Below, in pieces: positions 1 to 9,385 of a stretch of 64,000 bases of DNA. How positions within the stretch are numbered: the first letter of the stretch is position 1; each line of letters opens with the position of its first letter. Below the pieces are notes generated by a model. That model had not been told where the DNA came from, did no database searches, and worked only from the letters and a program-made list of their open reading frames with translations. This DNA comes from Nymphalis io (lineage: Eukaryota; Arthropoda; Insecta; Lepidoptera; Nymphalidae), in the NCBI RefSeq assembly GCF_905147045.1, contig NC_065911.1, forward strand, positions 3,968,001-4,032,000, given 5' to 3'. Both the position numbers and the translations under genes were made by a program.

Positions 1-153
1 TTAAGTGACCTTAACGTGCCTGTAATTACACTGGCTTACTCACCTTTCAAACCGGAACACAACAATAACAAGTACTGCTGTTTTGCGGTAGAATATCTGA
101 GGAGTGGGTGGTACCTACCCAGACGAGCTTGCACAAAGCTCTACCACCAGTAA
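1..153 (-). repeat. Poly(A)-tailed SINE-like repeat, family C, cut by window edge
   Basis: The 5'-half of a dispersed repeat of about 290 bp, here called family C, runs off the left edge. Complete copies at 12,673 and 50,930 begin on the plus strand with a poly-T run, so the element's own strand is minus with a poly(A) 3' end. Shared landmarks are the ACTGGCTCACTCACC block, the GGAACACAACAATA block and the terminal TACCACCAGTA. No tRNA A or B box is obvious. It resembles the abundant butterfly SINE type sometimes called Metulj, but that name is from memory of the family and needs a library search. Confidence 0.8.
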
Positions 154-388
154 ATTGATGCGTGAGCAAGAGTGTCGTGCTCTTTTTATTAATATATCCT
201 ATAAGTTATTTTTTATAAAAAGAACGTATTACCAGAATTCATTTAAAATTAATATTAACATTTAGAAACGTACTTAAGGAATACGTAAATTCAATGTATT
301 TCTGTTTATTTGTTAGGTCTTAAAAGTCAAAACATGAAATACCATAATCAATTTTATTGATTTCAAAATAAATATGTGTAATAAATAT

Positions 389-553
389 GCGCAGCGTAGG
401 GCGCCTTCCAGCCAGGTGGACCGACGACCTTAAGAAGGTGGCGGGCACCAACTGGACGCGGAAGGCGGAGGACAGGGAGCTTTGGCGCACCTTGGGAGAG
501 GCCTATGTTCAGCAGTGGACAACGATTGGCTGTTGATTGATTGATTGATTGAA
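389..553 (+). mobile_element. RTE-clade LINE, extreme 3' fragment (5'-truncated)
   Basis: About 165 bp matching the last part of the reverse transcriptase ORF and the 3' end of the RTE element at 14,860-17,734, including the codons for GRPPARW and the GCTG(TTGA)n terminus. A 9-bp duplication AATAAATAT abuts both ends (380-388 and 554-562), as expected for target-primed insertion followed by 5' truncation. Only a couple of substitutions separate it from the longer copy (for example GCGCCTTCC against GCGCCCTCC), so it is fairly young. Confidence 0.88.
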
Positions 554-1089
554 AATAAATATCATTATTCAATATATGTACATGTGTAAATATGAATACA
601 AGAATATGGAATTTTCTAGTAACATTGCAACTGAAGACATTAAAAAAAACGAAAATGAAAATTATATTCTAATTTACTGCACATAAAATCTTTGACATAT
701 TACTCAACAACTTATGGTGTAAGAGATAAGTGTGTGCAAGAAGATACTAAGGATTGGAGGATAGAAATTGATGCGAGAACAGGAAAGAAACAAAGTGCGT
801 TGACCCCAAATAAATGGGATATCAAGAGAATGATGATGAATCTAATGCGATAGAATGGAATTTTGTTGTTGCTTTAATATTGCTCTTAATATTATGAAAT
901 TGAAATGTATCTTATATATCTTTCATAAATAAACATTGTATTCTATTTTTAAATATGTGTTTATTTATTATTTACTAGTCTCTATCTACAGCTTTGCCCG
1001 TTTGTGAAGGACAGGCGGAAAACAGGAGGATGGATACTCAGCCAGGTGATAGGCACCCTATGTGTTTTTTTATATCATAGGTCACGGGT
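554..1089. other. Intergenic, no gene seen
   Basis: AT-rich sequence. Positions 720-845 are more complex and end in GATGATGATGAA, which could be a worn LINE 3' end with a simple-repeat tail; I could not match it to anything else in the window. Confidence 0.4.
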
Positions 1090-1212
1090 AAATTGGTTAC
1101 CAGTTGGTAAGTAGTCACCACATCCCATAGACATTGGCGCCGTAAATAATAACAATTCATTAAAATGCGCCACCATCCTCGAAAACCTAGGGGTTATGTC
1201 CCTTATGGAATC
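1090..1212 (-). repeat. Family C repeat, strongly decayed
   Basis: The block ACCAGTTGGTAAGTAGTCACC followed by CATAGACATTGGCGCCGTAA, AATGCGCCACCAT and GTTATGTCCCTTATG follows family C in order, with many substitutions and small indels. This is an old insertion. The surrounding 1,000-1,090 and 1,213-2,341 hold no gene that I can see. Confidence 0.65.
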
Positions 1213-2341
1213 AACTTCGCCGACAGTAACACTCTTTGCAAGAAGTTTATTCATACCGGTAACCATATTTAATAAGCGATCGCTTAGCTTATGAATATGG
1301 CGGATAATTATCTAGGAGGCATAATTAATTATCTAAAAAATAAATTACTTGCTATTTACGGATTAGAAATCTACGAATAACGGATAGTAGGGAAAAAATT
1401 ATAAAGATGACAGATACTAATGTTACTTTTAAAAAAAAATTAAACGTCACTAAGATAGCTATATAATTATCCGAGAGCAAAACGATTCGTTTTTTAACAT
1501 TGTTTCCCGCCAAAACCTTAAGCCAAAGTCCAAACTAACTGATATTATCAGTAGCTGTCAAATGCATACCGAGCTGAAGTTGCTTACAATTACTGCTCTA
1601 ACTTTACGATTTATTTGTTCGGTATATTATTTTTTTTAAAAACTAGATTTAGGCAAAAGCGTAGTGAAATAGTTGATAGCTTTACATAACTGTGATATAA
1701 TTACTTGACATTTGTAAATTGCAATTCATTACGTCAGACGATAAGTCGTCATTGAGTTTTTTTAATATTAGCGGTTGTTAGAGAGACTGTTATTTAAATG
1801 GGATTCAGTAACGAAGTTCTACAGCTAAGACAATATGACGTCACTTAAAATCTGCTAAATCTGCTACCTATCCTTAACATTCTTATAATTTTTTAATAAC
1901 ATTTGAGAGAAGTATGTTTGTATTTGTAACATTTCAATGATTCGTTTATGATGCTTTTTTATACTTCTGCATTATTATTATTTTTGAATATAAACTAATA
2001 ATTTACAAAAAACGTGTTAATAATCGAAGGGCCTACATCGAGTTATCAAGGAGCACACGACACAGATGACGGAATTCACTTTCACCGCCTGCGCCTGCGC
2101 ACCGCCTTGTTTGTTATTGCTTAAATATGTAAACCCACTTTTACCTGTTATTGAAATCAAATTCAAATCACTTCTGCGTTTCTACATTTCATTATATAGG
2201 TATACAAATTAAGTATTCTTTAAATAATCAATTGTTTTAAGCCATTTTAACATCTAATGAATTTATTTCTAATGAAATAAATAAAAATAAGTAGGTATAT
2301 ATCTATAGAAAGTTGAAATATATTTATATAAAGGCGACAAT

Positions 2342-2566
2342 TTAAACATTTATTGAAACGGGATAAATTTTCCGTATACGTAAGGGGTGACCATAAATGT
2401 CGAAATATCTAAGACTGCGAGATTGCGTTACTCTCACGCCTAGACTAGCCTCTACGCGCGGCTGATCTCGCCCGAACGGAATGCGTTGCAAGATCATAAT
2501 TACCACATTATTGTTAAATAATATTATGGAGCAAAAACATGCAAGGAATCCAAGCGTGAAGCACAA
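2342..2566 (-). other. GC-richer island with an open minus-strand frame, unidentified
   Basis: A 74-codon minus-strand frame lies over a patch (about 2,360-2,500) clearly richer in G+C than its surroundings. The central part of the translation is hydrophilic and arginine-rich. On that strand the frame ends close to a CAATAAATG sequence that could act as a polyadenylation signal. No family is recognised. It may be the 3' end of an old mobile element rather than a host exon, and no second copy was found in the window. Confidence 0.3.
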
Positions 2567-2959
2567 TTTGTGATGATGTTGCAGGTTGGATTACGTTCAG
2601 AGTTATAGGAGTTACATAACGTCATACATGATTTTCTAGGTCAAATAATTGAATATCTTTTCAGCCTTTTTTATGTAACAGTCTAGATTGTACTTCTTTA
2701 TATATAGTACAGTATTATTGAATGAAAGAACCAATTACTTAGACTGAGGACTTAAATATATATATCCAAATAACTACATCCAAATTAATGCTATTGGACA
2801 AATTAGGAGTTCGTGTAATGGTGATAAGATTTCTATTACCATTTTGTATTTCTGATTTTTTGGTCAAATAATGAACCATTCCAGCTTAAGTGGAGGCAAT
2901 AAAGGAGCGTTGTTTTGGAAATGTTTTTGCATTATTACTTCAATGTTAAACTGTTTCAA

Positions 2960-3263
2960 GCCGAATAAGCCGAAATGGCCCAGTGGTAAGAACGCGTGAA
3001 TCTTAACCGATGATCGAGGGTTCAAACCCGGGCAAGCACCACTGAATTTTCATGTGCTTAATTTGTTTTTATAATTCATCTCGTGCTTGACGGAAGGAAA
3101 ACATCGTGATGAAACCTGCATGTGTCGAATTTCACTGAAATTCTGCCACATGTGTATTCCACCAACCCGCATAGGAGCAGCGTGGTGGAATAAGCTCCAA
3201 ACCTTCTACTCAAAAAGGGAGAGGAGGCATTAGCCCAGCAGATGGACATTCATAGGCTGTTAC
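2960..3263 (+). repeat. tRNA-derived SINE (family A) with exact target-site duplication
   Basis: A full-length SINE of about 300 bp. Its head has pol III boxes: A-box-like TGGCCCAGTGG and B-box-like GGTTCAAACCC. The body includes the GGAAAACATCGTGATGAAAC region, and the 3' end carries AGGCTGTTAC. A perfect 13-bp repeat TAAACTGTTTCAA flanks it at 2,947-2,959 and 3,264-3,276, which fixes the boundaries and shows insertion by target-primed retroposition. Transcription would be by RNA polymerase III from the internal promoter. Confidence 0.93.
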
Positions 3264-3478
3264 TAAACTGTTTCAAATGCACACAGTACAGAGATATAAT
3301 TCGATAGTAGAGACCAATATTTGCGCCGTTTGTTCGCTTCACAATTTTTGTTTTTTTTTTAATAATATATAATATTACCTGTAAGTCTGTTGCTTTTATT
3401 TTAACATTTTATTGTCCTTATAACTTGTCTCTTGTTCGATTTATTATGTAAAAATGGAGAATTAGTTTTTTTTATCCT

Positions 3479-3625
3479 TACTAATATAAATACAAAAGTG
3501 AGTTTGATTGTTTGTTTATTTCTAACGTTTTTAGGTCTTAACTCCTCAACCGATCATAGACGTATAGTACCTAAAACCTTCTCCCCACCCAGGTGAAATC
3601 AGAAGCGGAAATTAGTAACTATTTG
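3479..3625 (+). repeat. Decayed dispersed repeat starting near ACTAATATAAAT
   Basis: Begins CTTACTAATATAAATACAAAAGTGAG and continues with worn text shared with 50,378-50,530 and partly with 57,570-57,725 and 6,107-6,160. This layout is common in lepidopteran genomes, where similar sequences are often classed as Helitron-like or unclassified. No coding capacity is seen. Confidence 0.5.
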
Positions 3626-4037
3626 CAGCTACTTTTCGTAATAAAAGAAAAAAAAGGAAAGAACACAATTATCATAAGGCATCATGACTGAAATTCCTTA
3701 TACAATTCTGATAACCATTTTCTAATCGATTTTCTAATGTCAGATTTGAAATGTAATTATGACTATTACACGATCGTTACGTCAGCACTTTCAATATGTA
3801 TATAACTATACAATACAATATAACCATCGAAATGTTATTACATTATTTTTAATATACTTATTAAGTACTTAAGGGTAAGACTGCTTTGCGAAATGACACC
3901 GCGCGAGGTTTATTTCAACCGTGTGAATTCGCATCGAACTATCTTTTTACAAACATTCACTAAAAACACAATGAATATGCTAATTAACTCGTTAAAGCGC
4001 GTTTTCTTAAGATACTATTTCATATTCAAATAAAGAG

Positions 4038-4225
4038 CCTAGATGGCTCCGTGGAAAGAACGTGAATTTTAACGAAAGGTCGTGAGTTCACTTCCGGGCA
4101 AATACCACTCAATTTATATGAGCTTAATTGTGTTAATTATCTGGTGCTTGTAAACGAAGACATCTTTTTGGCTAAAATTCTTACAATTGCTTAGTGAATA
4201 AGCTACAAATTTCTGTTGAAAGAAA
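4038..4225 (+). repeat. Family A SINE, decayed head half
   Basis: GAGCCTAGATGGCTCCGTGG, GTTCACTTCCGGGCAAATACCACT and the following TATGAGCTTAATT track the family A head and body with many substitutions. The A and B boxes are damaged. The 3' half is missing or unrecognisable. Confidence 0.65.
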
Positions 4226-5453
4226 GAATACGCCTACCAGTTTGTCAACCAGTATTCAATAAGAGCATTTACTTATAAACAATGATTCGTTTTCATTCTT
4301 CATCAACAGACAAATCGATGTAAATTATTGTACATTGGGCTTATCTGGGTTACATTAAAATCTTTTATAAAAATATAACTACTAATATTATTAACAGTTT
4401 TTTCTGTTAAAAACGTTTGATTGTTTGAAATATTAGATAATGAATATTTATAAAGTTCCTTTTCTAGGTTATTCGATTAAAGTTTATTTTAAAATCAGTT
4501 ATATTATTATTTTTTATTATATAGATAAATATGGATGCCAGGTGTTAGGTTATGTTATATGTTCAGTCATCATAATGGATTTGCCATTTAGTAGTTTTAT
4601 CGTGGAAGAGTAACAAACATTCATTCATTCTTACAAATTTGTATCGTGTAACATAATCGTGTTTACAAGATGTTTGCGAGATTGTTTGTGGTTTTGTGAT
4701 TATTGCTCTACGTTTTATCTTCGTAACATGAGTCATATAGCCTTCCTCAATTAACGAACTATCTGTGCAAAAATAATTGTTCAAATCGCACTAGTACTAT
4801 ATATGTCTGAACCAATATACCAATTACCAGTAGTTCCTCAAATCATGACGTTACTTACATTTTTATACATTTAGTATGAGTACTCATTGCAGTACCCGTT
4901 ATAGATACGCTCGCGGAAAGTTAGCAAATCTATGTGATTGTATTTCATCGTAGCACGTTTGTCTTATCCCCAAAACGTATATTTGTAATTGTTTCAAAAT
5001 GAAGTAAACGATTGAATTGTTAAGATTTTATTTGTCTCTTAAAAGTCAAAATTTCGCAAATTCGATTTCTTATTGACTTTTACATTAATAAACGAAGATT
5101 TTGTGAAATTTTGATTAAAATTCACTTCCGATAACATTTTATTCGGAAGTGATTTCTTAAAGGACAAATAGTTTAACGAAAGTAATGACATTGAATTCAA
5201 ATATAATTAATTCGAACTTATATAACCAGCGTGTAGAAATAATTTGATAATTTTATTATATAGGAAGGTCGTTGGCAAAAATTCTAACATTGCGTTTTTT
5301 CTACGAAATTACTTTATAATAAATACGACACAGAACTAGAATAATTAATCATTCTTTAACGTCTTTATCAATTTTAGTGGTCAATACTAATAAGATATAT
5401 GTCTGCCGTGCCAATAAAAAATAACGAGACCGACAAAAGAGAGCACACACTTA
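4226..5453. other. Intergenic AT-rich stretch
   Basis: No gene or clear repeat. A 10-bp inverted repeat (TCACTTCCGA at 5,122-5,131 and its complement at 5,143-5,152, 11-base loop) is the only structure noted. The minus-strand open frame at 4,563-4,784 has no recognisable motif and is treated as chance. Confidence 0.5.
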
Positions 5454-5489
5454 TGCACATTTGTGCACATTTGTGCACATTTGTGCACT
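5454..5489. repeat. Short 10-bp tandem repeat (GCACATTTGT)
   Basis: The 10-base unit GCACATTTGT is repeated about 3.6 times without change, so the palindrome GTGCAC recurs every 10 bases, roughly one helical turn. It is not a classic microsatellite. Confidence 0.85.
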
Positions 5490-5519
5490 AAAATTCACCA
5501 ACGAATCGAATCAAATGAA

Positions 5520-5700
5520 AACAAAACATACTTTATTGGAACGAGCTCTTGAGAGCACTTTTATTGAATTTGATTAAATGAATTCGAAGAAACCACCGGT
5601 TCTGAATGTAGATTCTTCCGATAGGAGTCAGCAAGAAACTCAGAAGTTACTCATTCCAACAATTAAATACTCCTAAATGAATCCTCATATCCTGCATGGA
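5520..5700 (-). mobile_element. LINE 3'-UTR fragment, minus orientation
   Basis: Contains CACCGGTTCTGAATGTAGATTCTTCC and CAAGAAACTCAG, the reverse of the CTGAGTTTCTGTCGCGGGTTCTTCTC block at about 26,050. A more worn copy lies at about 20,935-21,060. This block is widespread at the 3' end of a lepidopteran LINE. It is a 5'-truncated fragment with no coding region, and the clade cannot be settled from the tail alone. Confidence 0.55.
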
Positions 5701-5873
5701 AATCAACGAATACTAACTACACACTTTTTTATACTGCGTAATCGTTTTTTATAGTCAACTGATAGTCAACACGTAGTCCCCCTTCAGGAAAGAATCCCTC
5801 CCATTAGGACGACATCAACAAATTTATCGCAAATATTTTTCTCTGTGACATATACTTAAATAATCCCAACTAA

Positions 5874-6106
5874 CAATGTCGTCCAGACCGATTCCGGTCA
5901 CGCCGGCCAATCTCAAGAGAGACCAACTGCGCAGGAGATATTATAATGCACAAGTGTGTGCCCAAACACAGGTGCACTCTCTATTTCCTAGCTCTCAAAA
6001 TCCGATGGGACGGCAATTCGACACGACCGGAAAGAGTTCAGGCGCAGGACCAGGCTTAACGTGCTTTCCGAAACACGGGAGTGTAAACACTTCCAACTTC
6101 CCAACT
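5874..6106 (-). repeat. tRNA-derived SINE family B, body and 3' part only
   Basis: Reverse orientation of the family B body, best seen complete at 59,667. Landmarks are GTCCAGACCGATTCCGGTCACG, GCACAAGTGTGTGCCCAAACACAGG and CGACACGACCGGAAAGAGTTC. The tRNA-like head is missing. From about 6,107 the sequence switches to the AAATATAAATACGAAAGTGAG repeat, so two repeats abut here. The plus-strand open frame at 5,876-6,256 is a by-product of this repeat and not a gene. Confidence 0.85.
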
Positions 6107-6500
6107 AAAAATATAAATACGAAAGTGAGTTTGTTTTTTACGCTTTCCCAAAATTTTGTCAGTCATTCAGAAAAGGACAAAGCAAACCTTACACCTGCAT
6201 CTAACGGAAGCCACAGGCGGATACAAATAATCATTATATATTATATATTGCATTGACAATAGCATGAAACTTACAATTCGAATTTTACGTCACATTCGCC
6301 TTTCCTTAATACCTTATTGTCTGACATACGGAAGTAGAACATTATGTAAAATCTAAAACTAATAACGTTAGGTATATTACGTGCATAATAATGGCTTACC
6401 GGTCATAGATAGCGTGGAAGTATTATGATGAAAGCATACTGGATAACGATCTCGACAATTGGTCCAGAGTCTTGCAAGACCTTTTTTAATACAAATTGCA

Positions 6501-6542
6501 ATCGATGGGTATTAAACGGAAAACCGTTTGATACCCATCGAT
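6501..6542. repeat. Short-loop palindrome 1
   Basis: A 19-bp inverted repeat (6,501-6,519 with 6,524-6,542), one T/G mismatch that would be a wobble pair in RNA, and an AAAA loop. It sits one base from the second palindrome. Confidence 0.95.
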
Positions 6543-6543
6543 C

Positions 6544-6609
6544 CATAAAACATTTGTGATTTTATATCCTTAATAAAAATTAAGGATATAAAATCACAAA
6601 TGTTTTATG
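6544..6609. repeat. Short-loop palindrome 2, perfect 31-bp stem
   Basis: A perfect 31-bp inverted repeat (6,544-6,574 with 6,579-6,609) with an AAAA loop. The stem is unbroken, unlike most pre-miRNAs. It may be a snap-back (template-switch) duplication or a small fold-back element. No flanking TSD is evident. Confidence 0.95.
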
Positions 6610-7714
6610 CTAATGCAATTAAGACATTTATTTATAAAAATAAACGAATGGCGTCCAAATTTAAACTAAACGTTTTCAATTGCACATACAAACAAACACC
6701 TTAAAATTGGAACTATCGCCCTGTGTCAATATTTTTGTTTATAAATTTTGGCGTATTTAAGAAAATATTGAATAGATCGATAAACGACTTCAGAATACAT
6801 CATTTCGTTAATGCTATCTGCCATATTTGATTTCTGATGACGTCACATAGCTTGAATTATTTGAAAGTAGTACTTTTATCTAAATAGATAATAATATAAA
6901 AACATTAATTCAATTAAATATTGATTAGATTACTAAAGGCAATATTTCATTTAATTATATAACACGCAATACACCTATTATCTTAAAATCGACCTTTATG
7001 TATGGAAACTGCGCAAGCGCATGAACTTCCTGCTCTCCATAATAGCATGTATTATGACATTGCTTTATCACGTGAAGTAACATTTGATAGGTGCGGTCAC
7101 GAAATACGATATTTAATTGATTTGTTAAGGTAAATAAAGTTATACAAAAAAATATATAATATACAGTGTAGGAAAAACAAATTAAAATACTGCATACATT
7201 TTTCATGTTTTTTTACACTTTTACCTGATTCTACGCGTCTGACGAGAAGTTAATTTTAAGTGAGTAATTTAGTAAATAATTTACATCAATTTATATGATT
7301 TGGTGTTCTATTTTTAAAAAGACTAATTTGAGATTTATTTAAAAGTTTTACTTCTGGATGCTAAAAGTATACTACAACAGTAATGTTACATAGAATGATA
7401 AGTATCGAAAGAATTGTTTATAAATATTTTAAAGATTAATAAGAAAGATTATAATTGTTCAAAAGATCGAAGATTCAAATGTAGATACGAGTTTATCTTG
7501 TAATAGAGGTACAGACTTCTTTTAACTTCTAAAATAAAGAATAACCTGTCAAAGTCAAAATATTATTCATTGAAAAAAAACAAAATTGCCAAACATTTAT
7601 TTACAACTAACGAAGTGAACAATTAACACACAGTGTTAAATACTTATATATAAAAATTAACTGTTTAATGTCCTCCTGATCGATTTTAGTCACGGGTAAT
7701 CTAAAGAGAGATTT
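6610..7714. other. Intergenic AT-rich stretch
   Basis: No gene recognised. The minus-strand frame at 6,955-7,206 is rich in F, I, Y and C, as AT-rich DNA gives by chance. Confidence 0.5.
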
Positions 7715-8026
7715 CACTGGTGGTAGGACTTTGTGCAAGCTCGTCTGGGTAGGTACCACCCACTCATCAGATATTCTACCGCAAAACAGCAGTACTTGGT
7801 ACTACTGGTAATACTTGGTTGTTGTGTTCCGGTTTGAAGGGTGAGTGAGCCAGTGTAATTACAGGCACAAGGGACATAAAATCTTAGTTCCCAAGGTTGG
7901 TGGCGCATAGGATATGTAAGCGATGGTTGACATTTCTTACAATGCCAATGTCTAAGGGCGTTGGTGACCACTTACCATCAGGTGGTCCATATGCTCGTCC
8001 GCCTTCCTATTTTATAAAAAAAAAAA
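7715..8026 (+). repeat. Family C SINE-like repeat, near full length
   Basis: Reads in the element's own direction, from CACTGGTGGTAGGACTTTGTGC through the CAGATATTCTACCGCAAAACAGC, TGTTCCGGTTTGAAGGGTGAG, AAGGTTGGTGGCGCAT and CCTTCCTATTTTATA blocks to a poly(A) run. The poly(A) end marks it as retroposed. A family B SINE follows immediately. The open frame on its complement is not a gene. Confidence 0.88.
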
Positions 8027-8029
8027 GAT

Positions 8030-8320
8030 TAGAGTTTCAGAACATATTATAGTGCAAAAGCGTGTGCGCAAACAACACAGGGGCACTCTGGGCCCACAAT
8101 TTCATAATCCGATGGAACGGCAAACAGACACGACCGGAAAGAGTTCAAGCGTAGGACCAACGGCTTTACGCACTTTCCGAGGCATGGCAGTGTTCACACT
8201 TCCAACCTCCAAACTACTACTGAGAATCACAAGAAGAACCTAATAACTTTTGGCTCGACAAGGAGATTGTACCCAGGACCTCGTGATCTGCGGCCTTATA
8301 CCACTACACAAACGACGTCC
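8030..8320 (-). repeat. Family B SINE, near full length, minus orientation
   Basis: Runs from the body near 8,040 (GTGCAAAAGCGTGTGCGCAAAC) to the tRNA-like head near 8,260-8,318 (CCAGGACCTCGTGATCTGCGG). The B box is damaged (GTACCCAGG in place of GAACCCAGG). Confidence 0.82.
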
Positions 8321-9019
8321 TAAAGCCAGTACAAAAACCGAATATTCACTGTTTTGTTATATCACAGCCATGCGAACACACATGTAGAATTTTTTTCTAG
8401 AGTGTATTGATTAAAATAATGACAAGCAGTTTTGAACTTTACAGTGTTGATTTAAGGTTTTTATTTATTGTTTTATAATTGTGTCATTGTTTCTCACAAG
8501 AATGTAAAGGACATTTGGGTCTCGTACCTAGTTTTCTTATTACGGAGCTTATATTAAGCGTCATAGATGTCTTTGTATCGTGTAATAATACTTCGTAAGA
8601 GGAAAAAAAATAGTGTCACGATACGATAGAACAGTTTAAATTATCTAATTTTAATTAAAAACAATGTGTTCGACAGATTTATGTTTGATGAAAGAAATAA
8701 TAATAATTAATGTTCATTTTTGTAAATGGTAAAATAAAAATTAAGATTTTTTTAAATTTTTAATCTTAATTAATATCAGCCTCGCAGATAAAACCTTTTT
8801 AGAAGCTAATTAAATGTCATATGCTGTTTCGTTAGAATGCAATTTCACTTTCATAGTCTGATTTGTAAAGCTTATTCAACTGTAATAGTTGAACATTAGA
8901 GACTTTTTTGAGAAATATTCATCTATAATAATAATTAATTAATTCGCATTAATAATGTTTTATCAGAGTAATATTATAAATGCGAAAAACATGCTTATGA
9001 CGTCAACACGGTTAAACTG

Positions 9020-9108
9020 TTTTTATTTTATAAAATGTAGGTGAACGGGCAAATAGGCCACCTGATGGTAAGTGGCCCATAGACATGCGCTGTAAGAAAC
9101 ATTAACTA
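9020..9108 (-). repeat. Family C repeat, tail fragment
   Basis: TTTTATTTTATAAAATGTAGGTGAACGGGCAAATAGGCCACCTGATGGTAAGTGG matches the poly(A)-proximal end of family C in reverse, followed by a worn CATAGACATGCGCTGTAAG block. The rest is absent. The 8,321-9,019 stretch before it holds no gene. Confidence 0.75.
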
Positions 9109-9172
9109 TTAATTTTATCGCCAATACACCATCAGCATCAACATCGGGGGGATCTTGTAAGTTATAATAATT

Positions 9173-9385
9173 ATAACATTTCAAGAATACACGCATCTAA
9201 ATAGCACGTCACCATAAATTGGTTGTCAATTTCCACGGGTGAGTAATGAAGTGAAATTTAACAGAATAGCACTGCTGCTGCCCATATATGTGAAGATAAA
9301 GAATTCGCCTCATATCATTCGTTAAATGTTATAAACCTACTTATGGTGATATACTATTTCGATGCGTGTATTCTTGAAATGTTAT
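9173..9385. mobile_element. 213-bp element with perfect 25-bp terminal inverted repeats
   Basis: Positions 9,173-9,197 and 9,361-9,385 are exact inverted copies over 25 bases (ends ATAACATTTCAAG and CTTGAAATGTTAT, with ACGCATC and its complement innermost), and the similarity continues imperfectly outward. A related, one-ended copy lies at 14,228-14,310 with shared internal text (GGTGAATGAAG, ACAGAATATTACTGC). This fits a MITE-like DNA element. The superfamily is not assignable because no clear target-site duplication is seen. Confidence 0.7.

Noticed and set aside
5876..6256. 126-codon plus-strand open frame
   Set aside because: Lies over an inverted family B SINE and the neighbouring repeat; the translation reflects SINE text also seen at 8,052 and 12,386.
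6544..6609. Conserved microRNA precursor
   Set aside because: The stem is perfectly paired with a 4-base loop, unlike Drosha substrates, and it matches no insect microRNA that I recognise; kept as a palindrome.
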